A stretch of DNA of 64,000 nucleotides from Mesaphorura yosii (Eukaryota; Arthropoda; Collembola; Poduromorpha; Tullbergiidae). Below the pieces are notes generated by a model. That model saw only the letters and a list, made by a program, of their open reading frames with translations, made no database searches and was not told the DNA's origin. The position numbers and the translations under genes are program-made. Positions within the stretch are counted from its first letter, which is position 1, and each line of letters begins with the position of its first letter. Below are positions 1 through 10,086 of the stretch, piece after piece. The stretch lies in NCBI GenBank assembly GCA_009869945.1, contig WIXG01000212.1:1-64000 (forward strand). Direction: 5' to 3'.

Positions 1-1075
1 ACACCACCATTCACTTGGCGCACTACGCAGAGGGTTCCAGCGGCATCAGCTCCAGGCAGCATCAGCGGCTGGTCTACCCTCCCGTGTGGAGTCTACAGCG
101 AGGCTGGAGTTCCGCACAGGGAACTTACAACTCCCTGGCGCCAGCTAGCTCGTGCATGTACGGACGAAGGCGTACATAAGGCTTACCCAAGCATTAGTGT
201 TTTGCGGCCGCGTAAGCGGATACTTGAATTGGAATGAGAGTGGAACTTGATTTGATGGATCTGGATTTAGATTTGCAGCGTTGACTGATAACCCACCATT
301 TCTTTATACTTTCCAGAACGACGATCACGGGAACGGCGACGTGCACGTCATCAACGTGGCTGTGCCCATGTACATTCCCTCCTCCCACAATAATAACAAC
401 GACCAAGTCAAGCCGCCAGACTACGACGTCGTCGTGTGCAGTGGCGGCGGCTCGAGCGCTGAACCCCCGCCGTATGACGAAGCCATCAAGCTCAACCCGG
501 GCTCGTTGACGACGGCGTCTTCTGCCCCGCCACCGCCAATGCCAACGGCTACGATAGCACGGGAGAGAGATCGAGAACGTGAGCGATCTGCAAGCAGCGC
601 CACACGGCAGCCACTGGTACTGGCTCCAGCTCCAGACAACAACTACTTTCGAAGGTCCACCATTTCGAGCTCGGCGGCGCTGTACCAGAACCACGCCCAA
701 GCCCGTGAGCGTGACCACCCACGTCGACCGATAAGCAACAGCAACCTGAACGACAAAGAGTTAGAGCGCCAACGCAGAGGGGCGACGACGCCCATGCCGA
801 TCGTGTCTTCGAGCAGCAATTCTAGTCTTCTGTGTCTTGGTAAAATGAATTCAAATTCGATCGCCAACGTCAATGCCCACAATAACAATGCGACTCTACC
901 TCCTCCTCCGTACAAGTCCACCGCCGACTCTACGTGTTACGACCTTCCCGTGAACGTGACCACGGCTGCTCTAACTGCAAGCAAAAATGCAACGAACGCC
1001 AACAACTCGAGTCAAGCGAGGCGCCTGAGCCTGGAGTCATTACGAAGTACGAGCAAGAGCACCTTCATTCCGTGA
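1..1075 (+). CDS. 3' end of an unidentified PPxY-rich gene
   Basis: I do not recognise this gene. Its last coding exon probably starts at 317, after a pyrimidine-rich acceptor ending ttccag, and runs to the TGA at 1073-1075, about 252 codons. The protein is disordered in character: rich in Ser, Asn and Pro, with an Arg/Glu repeat (RERDRERER). It carries three PPxY-type motifs: PPDY near 420, PPPY near 470 and PPPPY near 905. PPxY motifs bind WW domains, for example of Nedd4-type ubiquitin ligases, so a cytoplasmic tail or adaptor role is a reasonable inference. A second coding-like stretch, with GC-rich third positions, occupies about 3-157 in the frame starting at base 3. How it joins the exon at 317 is not resolved: no donor between them clearly fits both phase and consensus. 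The gene continues left of the window. Confidence 0.6.
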
Positions 1076-1317
1076 TTACTGTGATGGCGATCCTCTGTTT
1101 ACTAACTTAATATCAGTAATTTATTATTCACTGTTCACGTGTTACCAGATGATGATGTTATGAAACTACGAGCTGTTAATTAAAATCATTAGTTCAGAAA
1201 GAAGTTCGCGAAACTTTTTTAAGCGTGGTTTATTTGTACATCAAAGTAAAAGGTTCAACGGCATTTTAAAACTATAAAGCATTTGGAAAGCTTTTCTGTA
1301 TATCAGCGTAGCAGTCG
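1076..1317. other. Convergent 3' UTRs of the PPxY gene and ERCC6
   Basis: This 242-base spacer separates the stop codon at 1075 (+) from the stop at 1318-1320 (-). On the plus strand ATTAAA at 1179-1184 is a likely poly(A) signal for the left gene. On the minus strand AATAAA (TTTATT at 1229-1234) is a likely poly(A) signal for ERCC6. The two signals point at each other about 50 bases apart, so the 3' UTRs probably overlap. Confidence 0.5.
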
Positions 1318-4300
1318 TCATCGAAATTCTGGTTTGAGCCTCCAAAGCCGCTTTCCCTCGACTTGGCGATGTGTGCAGAGTTGTTCCAGCATTTTCTTGA
1401 AGAGCGGCGACTTTTGAGGAGGTAGTTTACTCCCGAACTCTGCGATCAGCTCCTCTGTCGTGGCTTGGCCGTCAATCATGGCTCGGAATGCGATGAACTC
1501 CCGAATGTCACGGAGGAGTTCAATGTTCTCGTCATTCACAGGAGCGGGCGGGCCCTCATTGTCCTCGTCCTCGTCATCTTCGCCGGGCGGACGTGCTGCA
1601 GGAACTGCAGCTGCACGCACTGGATGTGGGTTGCGCGCGCGAATCATCGCAATCAAATCGGCGGACGTCAGTGTTTGAGCCGAAACCGAAGTGGACGGCG
1701 TGAGCTGTGGGTGGCTAAAGAATGATTCCGTTTCCTCATTCTTACTTTGTGAAGCTGGTGCAGGCGCAGGCTCCTTGCGCGCCTGTCTCTTCTGCCCGAA
1801 TCTTGGCAAAGACCTGAAAACGTCAATGAAAAGATAAGGCATATTGTAAGTCGAAATGCAAGCGGCTAGCCAACTTTGATTGAGGAAACGATTGTAGACG
1901 ACATACTTTTTCTTTGGAGGCGGTGTCGCCGTATTAATTTCTCCATGTGCTCCGGTCCACGTAACTCTGCCGGACTCTGCACTCCAGCATTGACTCCGGG
2001 ACTTCTTCAGCGCCTTCACTGCGTCTATCGCCACTTGCTCCGCCTCTCGCTCCACCAGCAAATAATCCGACTCACCCTGGTCTACAATCTTGTCATGGCG
2101 GAGTGCAGCTTCGACGCCTGACTTCTTAAACAGTTTGCTGAGGACGTACTCATCCTGGCTTTTGTTTGCGTCCGCGTCCTTGCTTGGTCCTGCAACGGGT
2201 TCTTCTGCTGCCGCCTCCGTGTCTGCGAGCGGTCGCTGCTTGACGAGGTGTGGAATTCGCTTCAGTTTGCCAGACGCTTTCTCCGTGGGTTTCTTCATCT
2301 TGACCCTGGAACCTGTCCCAGCAAAGATGGCTTCTGACTCTGTACCCTTTGTCCCTTCGTTGTACGTGAATAGTTCGAGCATATCGTTGCTTTTGAAGAA
2401 ACGCCTTTGCTTCGGGTTCTTCAGCACTCGGTTGGTGAGGAATTGCTTGAAGATTTGACGGTGATAAATCTTCTCTTCGACTGTCCCCGCAGTGATTAGT
2501 CTGTAAATTGTCACTTGTCTCTCCTGCCCAATACGCCAAGCCCGTTCTCGTGCTTGGACGTCAGTGCTCGGATTCCAGTCGGGATCGAAGAGAATCACTC
2601 GATTTGCACCAGTCAAATTGACTCCGAGGCCACCGACTCGAGTCGTCAGCAGGAATACGAATATACCAGGATCCTGACGAGTCAAAAGCAGCAGTAATTA
2701 ATTAAGATTAGCGACTACTAATTTCGACCTTAATCTGGGTCAGGGCTTAGGTTCAAGTTCATACTTGATTGAATTTTGCGATGAGTGGCTGCCGAGTTGC
2801 GATGGGAGTCCCTCCGTCGAGTCTCAGGTACGAATATTTCTCCTTTCGAACAAAACTTTCCAAGATGCACAGCATCTGAAAATTGGTAAGTCGCAAATTA
2901 AGGTAAGGCACTAATTTTGCAATTATCACAGGTTCTTAATCCCGCATTACTTGCATACCTGTCGACTCTGTGTGAAAAGAAGTACTTTATGCTGCTGTTC
3001 CTTCCACAGCTTGAGCAAAGTCTTTATCACAATCATCTTCCCCGACTTGGTCCAGTGTCCAAACACAGTTTCACTCTCGTCAGAACCTGCGCCAGTGGAT
3101 GTTGGTGTCGATTCGCTCTTCTCGTTGTAAGCAGACGCACACGATTGCACTTTGTTCTTTGGAATTCTGCTTTCGTCCCTCTGTTTGAATACTTTCGGGC
3201 CTCCATCAAACAAATGAGGATGGTTGCATATTTTGCGGAGGTTGATCAGGCCCACGAACACGTTGGCGTCCCCTTTCACTATGTTGTTGATTTCTTTGGA
3301 GCTGATGTAACCCAGGTAGAGTTCTTTCTGTGCGGGAGTCAGCTTGCAGAAAAGAACCTGCTCATTCTTGGCTGGCAGGTTCAGATGCTTGTTGACGTCG
3401 GTCTTCATTCTTCGCAGCAAATATGGACTGATGATATTTCGGAGCATCGTAGCGCACTTGTAGGCGGCAGCGACTTGAATCTCCGACGCGTTCGAATATC
3501 CGCCTTGGGTGATTGGAACTGCGAACTGTTCAATAAACGTCGGCAGAGTGCCCAGCTTCCCAGGATGGATGAAGTCAAACAAGGACCACAACTCCTTCAG
3601 ATTGTTCTGCAAAGGCGAACCTGAGAGAAGGAGCCGATGAGGAGTTGCAATCTGCTTCAACGCCAACGTCACTTGTGCGTCAGGATTCCTCATTTTGTGC
3701 CCTTCGTCAACGATCACGTAGTGCCACTTGTGTTTTAGGATTTCGTTCTGGTTGTTTACAACTCCAGCGTAAGTCGTGATCAGAATCCCTTTGGATGTTT
3801 GTATGTTTCGAATGAGCACTTGCTTGTAACCCTTGAATGACCCAGACTCGTGAAGAATTGCAACGCGAAGAGGTGGCCACCAAACGTGGAATTCCTTCAC
3901 CCACTGGTGCATTACGGTGGCGGGGCACACGATTAAAGTCGGACCAAGCCCGCGATGCCTGCGAAACAAATGAATCTGCCTGTTGAACTTGTTGCCAAAT
4001 TAAGTTTATACATTCAGATTTAGTTACGTTACTGACTCAGTAAATCTTCCGAGTAAATCTGAGCACACGAGTCCGGCCAAGAATGCGATGACTTGGATTG
4101 TTTTGCCCAACCCCATTTCATCACCCAAAATTCCACCCGTTCTCTGCTGGTGTAGCTCCCACAACCACTTCACGCCTTCTCGCTGGTAACTTTTCCACAA
4201 ACAGACACCACAATGTCAACTTACCAATCAATTAATAAGCTCTTATGTTGTTGGTTGGCTGTTCTGCTCACCTGTACAGGTTTTCCCACAAATACTTTGG

Positions 4301-5875
4301 GATTTTAAAGCCACCATCAATTGAATGAAAATCTGCCGTGAGTCGAGTTTCGCATTGCTTCCACTCTTCGATCCTTTTTTTGTAAAATGTTGCGTTTCCA
4401 TCATCGCCCTCCTTCTTTCTCCCTGCAGTCAAATTATGCGATTCAATAATCGCCAATTGTCTCATGTCCAATCGTCAACAAAGGGAGCAAGCAAAGACAT
4501 TCTGAAGGGGGGTCACGCAAACCGGGTTCCCGTAATAGGCGTAATACCCTTTCAGAATGCTTGGCGCGGGGGAAGCATTACTTGTGGACGTCGACTGGCT
4601 TGGCTCGGTGTCGAAAGACAGATCTGAGTCTGATTCCGACTCCATAAATCTCCTCCTCGCTGCTCTGGCACTTCTTTGCTTTAATTTTTCTTTGACCTGT
4701 GCGGCTGATTCATCTGGAATATTAAATTATTTATTTAGGTCAAACAGCATTTATTAGAAGGCTGATCTGATTAGGCTGGACGCTGGTCGGGTTACCTTTA
4801 TCACTATCGTCCAATGAGTCGTAGTCACTTGGAACGTATTCACTGTCATCGCTCTCATTCAGGTACATGGAAGTAGTTTCCGCTAAGCTCTTGCCAGGTC
4901 TTCTTCTCTGATCACTAATTAATTAGCGAAGAATTTAATTAGTTTAGGATATCAACTCTTAACCATGTAATCATGTCCTCAGTTTAACTTTTACCTCGGA
5001 TCTTGACTCTCGTAAGTACCAATCTTTGGTATCTTGCTCTTCTTCTTAGGAAATAAGATATTAGCGTCCAATGCTTTCCTCTTTCGTTTCTTTTTCAAAC
5101 TTGATGTGGACGGTTTAGACTTGGAATCCGAATGTGAATCTTCAGCCTGTTTACTTTTAGCCTTGTGTTTATGAAATATTTTCTTCATTTCTCGTTGATT
5201 TTGCAAGTATTTGGATAAGTCCAGGTAAGAATCACTAGCATAATTAAGAAGTTAATTCATAGTCATCATATATAGTTCATAAACCATCGAAGAGAATTTA
5301 TGCAGTCGTACAGTCTTCCACTTACATCGTTTTATTAGTCTGTGGTCCAGGTCCTCGAGGTGCACTTGACTTGGTTTTGTCTGGCATGGATTTCTGGCGG
5401 TCCTTCTGAAGCGCATTTCGCAAAATGCTGGAGCTTCCTTGAAGCGCAACTGCAGTATCATCTCGTGACTGTGGTCCTGGGGAAACTGACTCCACCGGCT
5501 GGACCGGGGTTGGCTCCGTCTTGTCAGCAGAATTCGATGTGGACTCCGCCAGTTCTGCCGTCGTTTCAGGATTTTCTGTTTCCTCATTTGCTGAATTCGA
5601 GCTGGAGATTTCCTGATCAAACTGCAACTGGAGGTTGTTGATAAATTCAGCTTCAAACTCTTCTCTGTCGACAAGGTCCACGCCAAGAGACGAAAGAAGG
5701 GCCGAGTCAGTGTCTACGGATTCCGTCATCTGAGTCATCTCCATCTCCAAACCAGGAACCGAGGCGTCCTCCTAGTTCACAAACACAAACACAGAACACA
5801 AACCATTAGGTTAGAATCATGTCGATGGCCCTTTTTAATTACAAGCTAACTGACACTGACCTCGACGGACTCCAT
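1318..5875 (-). CDS. ERCC6: ERCC6/CSB transcription-coupled repair SNF2 ATPase
   Basis: Cockayne syndrome B (Rad26) homologue: a nuclear SWI2/SNF2 ATPase that recognises RNA polymerase II stalled at DNA lesions and starts transcription-coupled excision repair. Coding exons, 5' to 3': 5875-5861, 5771-5326, 5234-4995, 4905-4796, 4713-4582, 4422-4272, 4189-4033, 3975-2959, 2875-2765, 2673-1907, 1813-1318. The phases close to give 1213 residues, against about 1490 in human. The first coding exon has only five codons; the start is the ATG at 5873-5875. Visible helicase motifs are DEMGLGKT (I, near residue 390), DEGH (II, near 505), LSGSPLQNN (III), the [17 protein letters not shown] segment and AWRIGQ (VI). 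A basic linker (KKKRKRK) precedes the ATPase core. The C-terminal winged-helix-like end, with IREFIAF and RLWRLKPEF, matches CSB. The exact acceptor of exon 4 (4905 or 4907) was chosen by phase. Confidence 0.95.
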
Positions 5876-6245
5876 CCCGGCTGCAGATGCACACCGGTCG
5901 CGATATTTGAGCTAATCAGTCAGAAAATCCATAAAAGGGAAGGCCTCACTAAACGCTAACTACTAATTAGACGAATTTCAAATTATATGCAAGAAAATGC
6001 AGAAATCACTCACTTCAAAGTGCTGTAAACTAAGTAATTAATGGAAATTAGTTAACGTGAAACATTAGAGTCTAGCGTATATTCAACAAGAGAAGAATAC
6101 GTAAAAACTCTATACTGTCGAAACGATAAAATGCATCGACAGACGAAACGACAAATAACGTCGGCGTATTCAAAAGATGCGCGATTCGGCTTCAGAAAGC
6201 GACGTTTGGGCAATCTGATTTCAAAATACTGAAACAAAGCGTTTA
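5876..6245 (-). other. ERCC6 5' leader and promoter region
   Basis: These 370 bases lie upstream of the ERCC6 start and downstream of an orphan coding-like exon (6246-6362). There is no TATA box close to the start. The 61-codon open stretch on the minus strand at 6052-6237 lacks coding-like third-base usage and I treat it as chance. The region probably holds the ERCC6 transcription start. Confidence 0.3.
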
Positions 6246-6362
6246 TCAGTCCTGCTTGGCTTGCAGTCCGAACTCCGAAAGCGTTTCGAGTTTTAGATCA
6301 ATGAATTCTTTGACTTCCGGTAACACCAGCACCTGCTGATCATGTCGCCCAAAGGATCGGGG
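6246..6362 (-). other. Orphan coding-like terminal exon
   Basis: On the minus strand a strong acceptor (eight or more T residues followed by TAG) ends at 6363 and opens a 38-codon frame that runs to the TGA at 6246-6248. The codons look coding (GTG CTG GTG, GAA GTC AAA GAA, CTC GAA ACG), and the peptide is amphipathic, including VLPEVKEFIDLKLETLSEFG. No upstream exon is evident nearby: the sequence immediately 5' is the 3' UTR of the protease gene. It could be a last exon of an unidentified gene whose other exons lie further right, an alternative exon, or a decayed remnant. Confidence 0.35.
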
Positions 6363-6553
6363 CTAAAAAAAAAGAATGGAAAACGGCTTGGTGCAGATTT
6401 TACGATGTGATGTTAATTTGTTAGACTGAACTTCGCTGTGCAGCTGCAGTCGTGATTGTATTTAATGCTTAATTGTTAATTTAATTGAAAGGATACATGA
6501 AGCAAGTGGTAGTCTATGGTGGTAGTTTGCCAAAACACGTTCATACTTATGGC

Positions 6554-8211
6554 TTAGGCGGTGGTGTTCTTCGTCATGGCCACGAGAGCATTGGCAGCGC
6601 GGAGGGCGTTGACACGTCCGTATCCGAAAGTGTAGTTGGGCCAGGTGCTGTCGCTGACTCCGGAGCAGACTTGGCCAGAGAAGGAGAGGTTGCGGTCAGA
6701 GTTGTTCTGGAGGATGGTCTTCACGGTGGCGTAGCTCACGTTGCGGTTCCTTCCCCTCAGCAGACCAATGAGACCAGCTGCAGAACAGAAGAAACGGACA
6801 ATTAGTAAATTATATCCAAATTAGCTTATTTGACTACTTTGACTTAATTTGCTTAATGAGCTTACCGACATGAGGGCAGGCCATTGAAGTTCCAGACATG
6901 GTAGCGTATGCAGTGTTGGAGGTGTGGCCGGCGGAGCGGATGGAGTTACCTGGAGCCGAGACCTGTGGCTTCTGTGCACCGCTGTTGGCTGGTCCACGGG
7001 AGCTAAAGGAAGCGATGGCGTCAGTGCTCGTGGTTGCACCCACACCGATGACATCAGCGGCGCTGTCGGCTGGCGAGCCAGTCGTGCGGCAACTGGGGCC
7101 GCTGTTAGCGTTGGCGAAGACTGGAATGACACCGGCAGAGTGCCAGGCACGGATGGTGCTGTCGTACCTTCAGAATGAAAAGAGTTGCATTAGAATTTAA
7201 CAACTGGATAGTTTTAGATGCCGGTGAGCAATTACAAAAGTGAAAACTTACCAGTTGGATCCGCCAGTGCCTCCCCAGGAGTTGCTAGATACATCTGGGG
7301 CCAAGCTGCAGTCTGGGTTGGTTCCTTGGTAGTTGTGTGGGCAAGCCATGAACTGACCACAGGCGATCAGGGCAGCGTTGGTTCCAGAGCCGTTATCTTG
7401 TAGACCCTTGCATGAAATCCACTTTGCTCCTGGTGCGACCCCGATGCCGCCACTACCAATAAGAAGATTTTTAGTACAATACCAGAATGAGTTTGTGAGA
7501 ATAAGATTGTCGAATTTACCTTCCAGCAATCGTTCCGGTGACATGTGTGCCGTGACCATGACCGTCTCCTGGGTTTTGGGTTCTTGTGTACGGGTTGTAC
7601 CACGCATGGTTTCCGCCTCTGTACCCAGCGCTGATCAAATTGTGAGTGTATCTGGCTCCGGTGTCGATAACCCCGATGACAGCGCCGGTGCCCTGGCCAA
7701 TAGCGGCCCATGCCTGTTCGGTCTGGATCTTGTCAATACCCCATTCAGCCTGGATGGTGCTGTCCTCTGGGTCGGCCTCTGGCTCCTGAAGGTACACGAT
7801 TTCTTCTTCGTCGATGGCGGAGACATCGTCCATCTCGGCGAGGGCTTCGATCAGGTATCTGTCGGCGCCCTGGATGTAGATCTGATTGGAAATCCAGAAG
7901 CTCTCGACGTTGATGGCGAAGAAACGCGGGGATTTGAGCATTTCGAGGACGGCGGCCTGCGACTTGTCGGCGTGGGCCTTGAGTGAAGTGTAGACAGCAG
8001 TGGCTCTGTCGCCACGGGAGGCGAATGAGCGAGCGTCGACCTGGTCGAGAACGGCGTACGTGTCTTCCTTCATCGAGACAAGGATGTTTACGCGCTGCTT
8101 CGTCTCGAGTGTGCGGACAAGCAGCCGGTTGATCTTGGCGTTGTTGGCTGGAGCAGCCAAGACACTGGCGAGGATCGCCATGAGGCAGAGAGAGACGACG
8201 AGTCGGGCCAT
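6554..8211 (-). CDS. Secreted subtilisin-like serine protease, copy 1 (family S8)
   Basis: Preproenzyme of 472 residues in four exons: 8211-7520, 7452-7252, 7167-6866 and 6777-6554 (ATG at 8209-8211, TAA at 6554-6556). Residues 1-20 are a clear signal peptide ending in LAAP. About 25-145 form an inhibitor-type prodomain, and the peptidase unit follows. The catalytic triad is complete: Asp183 in VIGVIDTGA, His220 in GHGTHVTG and Ser392 in GTSMACPHV, with the oxyanion Asn288 in SSNSWGG. The domain layout resembles bacillopeptidase F-like S8 proteases found in arthropods and bacteria. It should be an extracellular, probably digestive endopeptidase; tissue and substrate are inference. It is head-to-tail with a broken copy and a second intact copy to its right, and shares exon sizes 692, 201 and 302 with the latter. 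The likely poly(A) signal is ATTAAA on the minus strand (TTTAAT at 6461-6466). Confidence 0.93.
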
Positions 8212-8310
8212 GTCGGAGTCACAGCGAGCAAGGGTAGGGGCAAAGGCAAGGGCAAGAGCGCAAAGTCAACCGAAAAGTTGAACTGAAGCGAGAACCGGGC
8301 TGGCTCCTGA

Positions 8311-8317
8311 TTTTATC
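8311..8317 (-). promoter_or_regulatory. TATA-like box of protease copy 1
   Basis: GATAAAA on the minus strand, about 100 bases upstream of the ATG at 8211. It sits in the same context (CTGATTTTATCCC on the plus strand) as the TATAAAA box of protease copy 2, where the corresponding plus-strand text is TTGATTTTATACCC, so position and flanks are conserved between paralogues. Confidence 0.5.
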
Positions 8318-9138
8318 CCCAAATTTCTACCTCGCCAATCTGCCAACTGCCAATCATCGGATCAAGTGTTTGTGACAGCTGCTGCGTGGCAGTAATTAAT
8401 TTGCCAGTATTACCTGGTCGAACTTGCCCGAGTGTCCACAAATTCGTTTGCACACGATCCGTGTCAGATTCATTAGAAACTAGTACCGACTTTTGTCGAG
8501 TGTGTGTGGGAATCCCAACATCTGAACATCAGCAGACCAGTCAGCACTTGACTCTTGAGAAATTCTATTTCGATTTCGACAACGATGATGGATTCTGGAG
8601 TTGACATTGACAATGGCAATCAAGCAACAGACTGGAGCATGCTTATCTTTGTCAATGTCCAGCTGCTACTACTGCCTTGGTCTTCAGGGTGTCAAGTGTC
8701 ACTCGTGCGGGTTGCGAAATTCCAACAACACTTGATCCGACTCTGAATTTGAAAGCAACATTCAGAATGGCACTTGATGCCTGTGTTATTCAAGGCAAAA
8801 ACGCAATGTAGCAATCACGATCAGGAGCCAAAAGTGAATTCCATCTTGAGTGGCTGAAAATCTAATGAGAACCACAGTGCGTGTGAACTCACAGGACAAA
8901 ATGCACATGGCGTCTCGCGCGGGCGTGATGAAGCACTTCACAGGCATTCTAAGCATTTTAGCTGCGTAAGTGCACGTGGACTTTCGCTATTCAGGAAGGA
9001 ACGTCAACAACATCAAGCAAATTAGAAATCAGGAAATTGAAGCGCCGCAGGACCACAAATAGTGACAAATTAGTCGATTGTCGATGATTCAACTGTTGCG
9101 ATAGGCTGCGCAGTTGAAAAGTATGCGAAGTTTGATTT
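8318..9138. repeat. Upstream flank of protease copy 1, part of a tandem duplication
   Basis: No gene is seen here. About 8560-8690 is clearly related to about 9710-9840, upstream of the broken copy, and more weakly to about 12060-12150, upstream of copy 2. Shared landmarks are a GATTCTATTTC-type run, AGTTGACATTGACA and CATGCTTATCTTTGTCA (CATGCTTACCTTTGTCA in the second flank). The duplicated unit therefore includes several hundred bases of upstream sequence. CTTATC in the landmark is a GATA-factor site on the other strand. Confidence 0.5.
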
Positions 9139-9360
9139 TTATTTACAGTAATTCACTGTGCAATTCACAGTTGAAGCTTTGCCAGGCAGCAAAGTGTTCA
9201 TATAAACATTCTTGGTCATGGCGAGAAGAGGGATGTTGACACGCTGCTTGGTTTCGAGTGTCTTGACCAGGAGTCTGTTGATCTTCGTGTTGCTGGCTGG
9301 AGCAGCCAAGACATTGGCGAGAATCGCCATAAGGTAGAGAGAGACGACGAATCTGGTCAT
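9139..9360 (-). pseudogene. Broken subtilisin copy: 5' end fused to 3' end
   Basis: The ATG at 9358-9360 opens a 73-codon frame. The first 43 or so codons match the start of the two neighbouring proteases, including the signal peptide and KINRLLVKTLETKQRVNI. The text then jumps to LLAMTKN, which corresponds to the very last residues of those proteases (ALVAMTKN and ALRAMTK). Everything between is gone: the rest of the prodomain, the whole catalytic domain and all introns, about 1.5 kb judged by copy 2. The ancestral stop is also lost, so the frame reads on into former 3' UTR, where TATGAAC and TTGCCTGGC-like text matches the neighbours' 3' UTRs. It stops at TAA 9139-9141, inside an AATAAA signal (TTTATT on plus, 9138-9143). 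It cannot be a protease; a secreted 50-residue peptide is possible but unproven. Confidence 0.85.
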
Positions 9361-9390
9361 GTCGAAGGAAGTCGGAACTGGTGAGGGCAA

Positions 9391-10086
9391 GAGTACTAAG
9401 TCAACGGATGCGTTCAGCTAATTGCAGAGGAGATCATTCTCCCAATATTTTTGCTCAGGCTCCGAGGTTTCCATTTGACACCGATCGTCCCTTGTGACAA
9501 GTGTGCTTACGTAGACGCTTCGAGAGAACTGGGTGACAGTATCAAATTGTGAAGTGGCACTTGGTCAGACATGTCCATAAATGCTGTTGCACGCGGGTCA
9601 CACCAGATTCAATAAAGTTTGCACCAATGGTCCTAGTTACTCTTTTGTGAAGAACTCAACATTTCTCTTTCGTCGCAGCGTATCAGCAGATCAACACTTG
9701 AATACTGCGCGATTCTATTTCTATTTCGGGTTTGACTTTGACAAGCATTCTGTGGACTTGAAAATGACATTAAGGGCATGGTCCACAACATGCTTACCTT
9801 TGTCAGTCTGCTGCTACAGACTTTCGATTCTCTCGTGCGCGTGTGGAAGCTTCATAAATCGAAACCCCACGATTCTAATCAAAATATGTTGACGACTTTA
9901 CTAATACTGCAATGTCCCTGGATGCAAGTTGATTGAGAAACATCATCGAATACTTGAGAAGTGTTTTGATTTGCAATTACAAAGCTGGATTTTATTAACT
10001 GCTCTTTACACTGAAATATGAAATTAGACATTGAAGGAAAGGGATCACTGGGGACAATTTGTTCATTTGCTAGCCAGGCAAGACAT
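9391..10086. repeat. Spacer with duplicated upstream flank of the broken protease copy
   Basis: No gene is seen here. It contains the paralogous upstream block described for copy 1 (about 9710-9840) and the 3' UTR of protease copy 2. An AATAAA signal for copy 2 is present on the minus strand (TTTATT at 9991-9996). The TATA-like box of the other copies is degraded upstream of the broken copy: an A/T-rich AATATT near 9446 is all that remains. Confidence 0.4.

Noticed and set aside
194-718. 174-codon open frame on the minus strand
   Set aside because: Antisense shadow of the PPxY exon; Arg/Val-rich product, no ATG-led gene structure and no splice support.
6052-6237. 61-codon open frame on the minus strand upstream of ERCC6
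   Set aside because: No coding bias, not in phase with the ERCC6 first exon or with the orphan exon; taken as leader sequence.
7378-7986. 202-codon plus-strand frame over protease exon 1
   Set aside because: Mirror frame of the real minus-strand protease; the same mirror occurs at 11087-11767 over copy 2, as expected for duplicated coding sequence.
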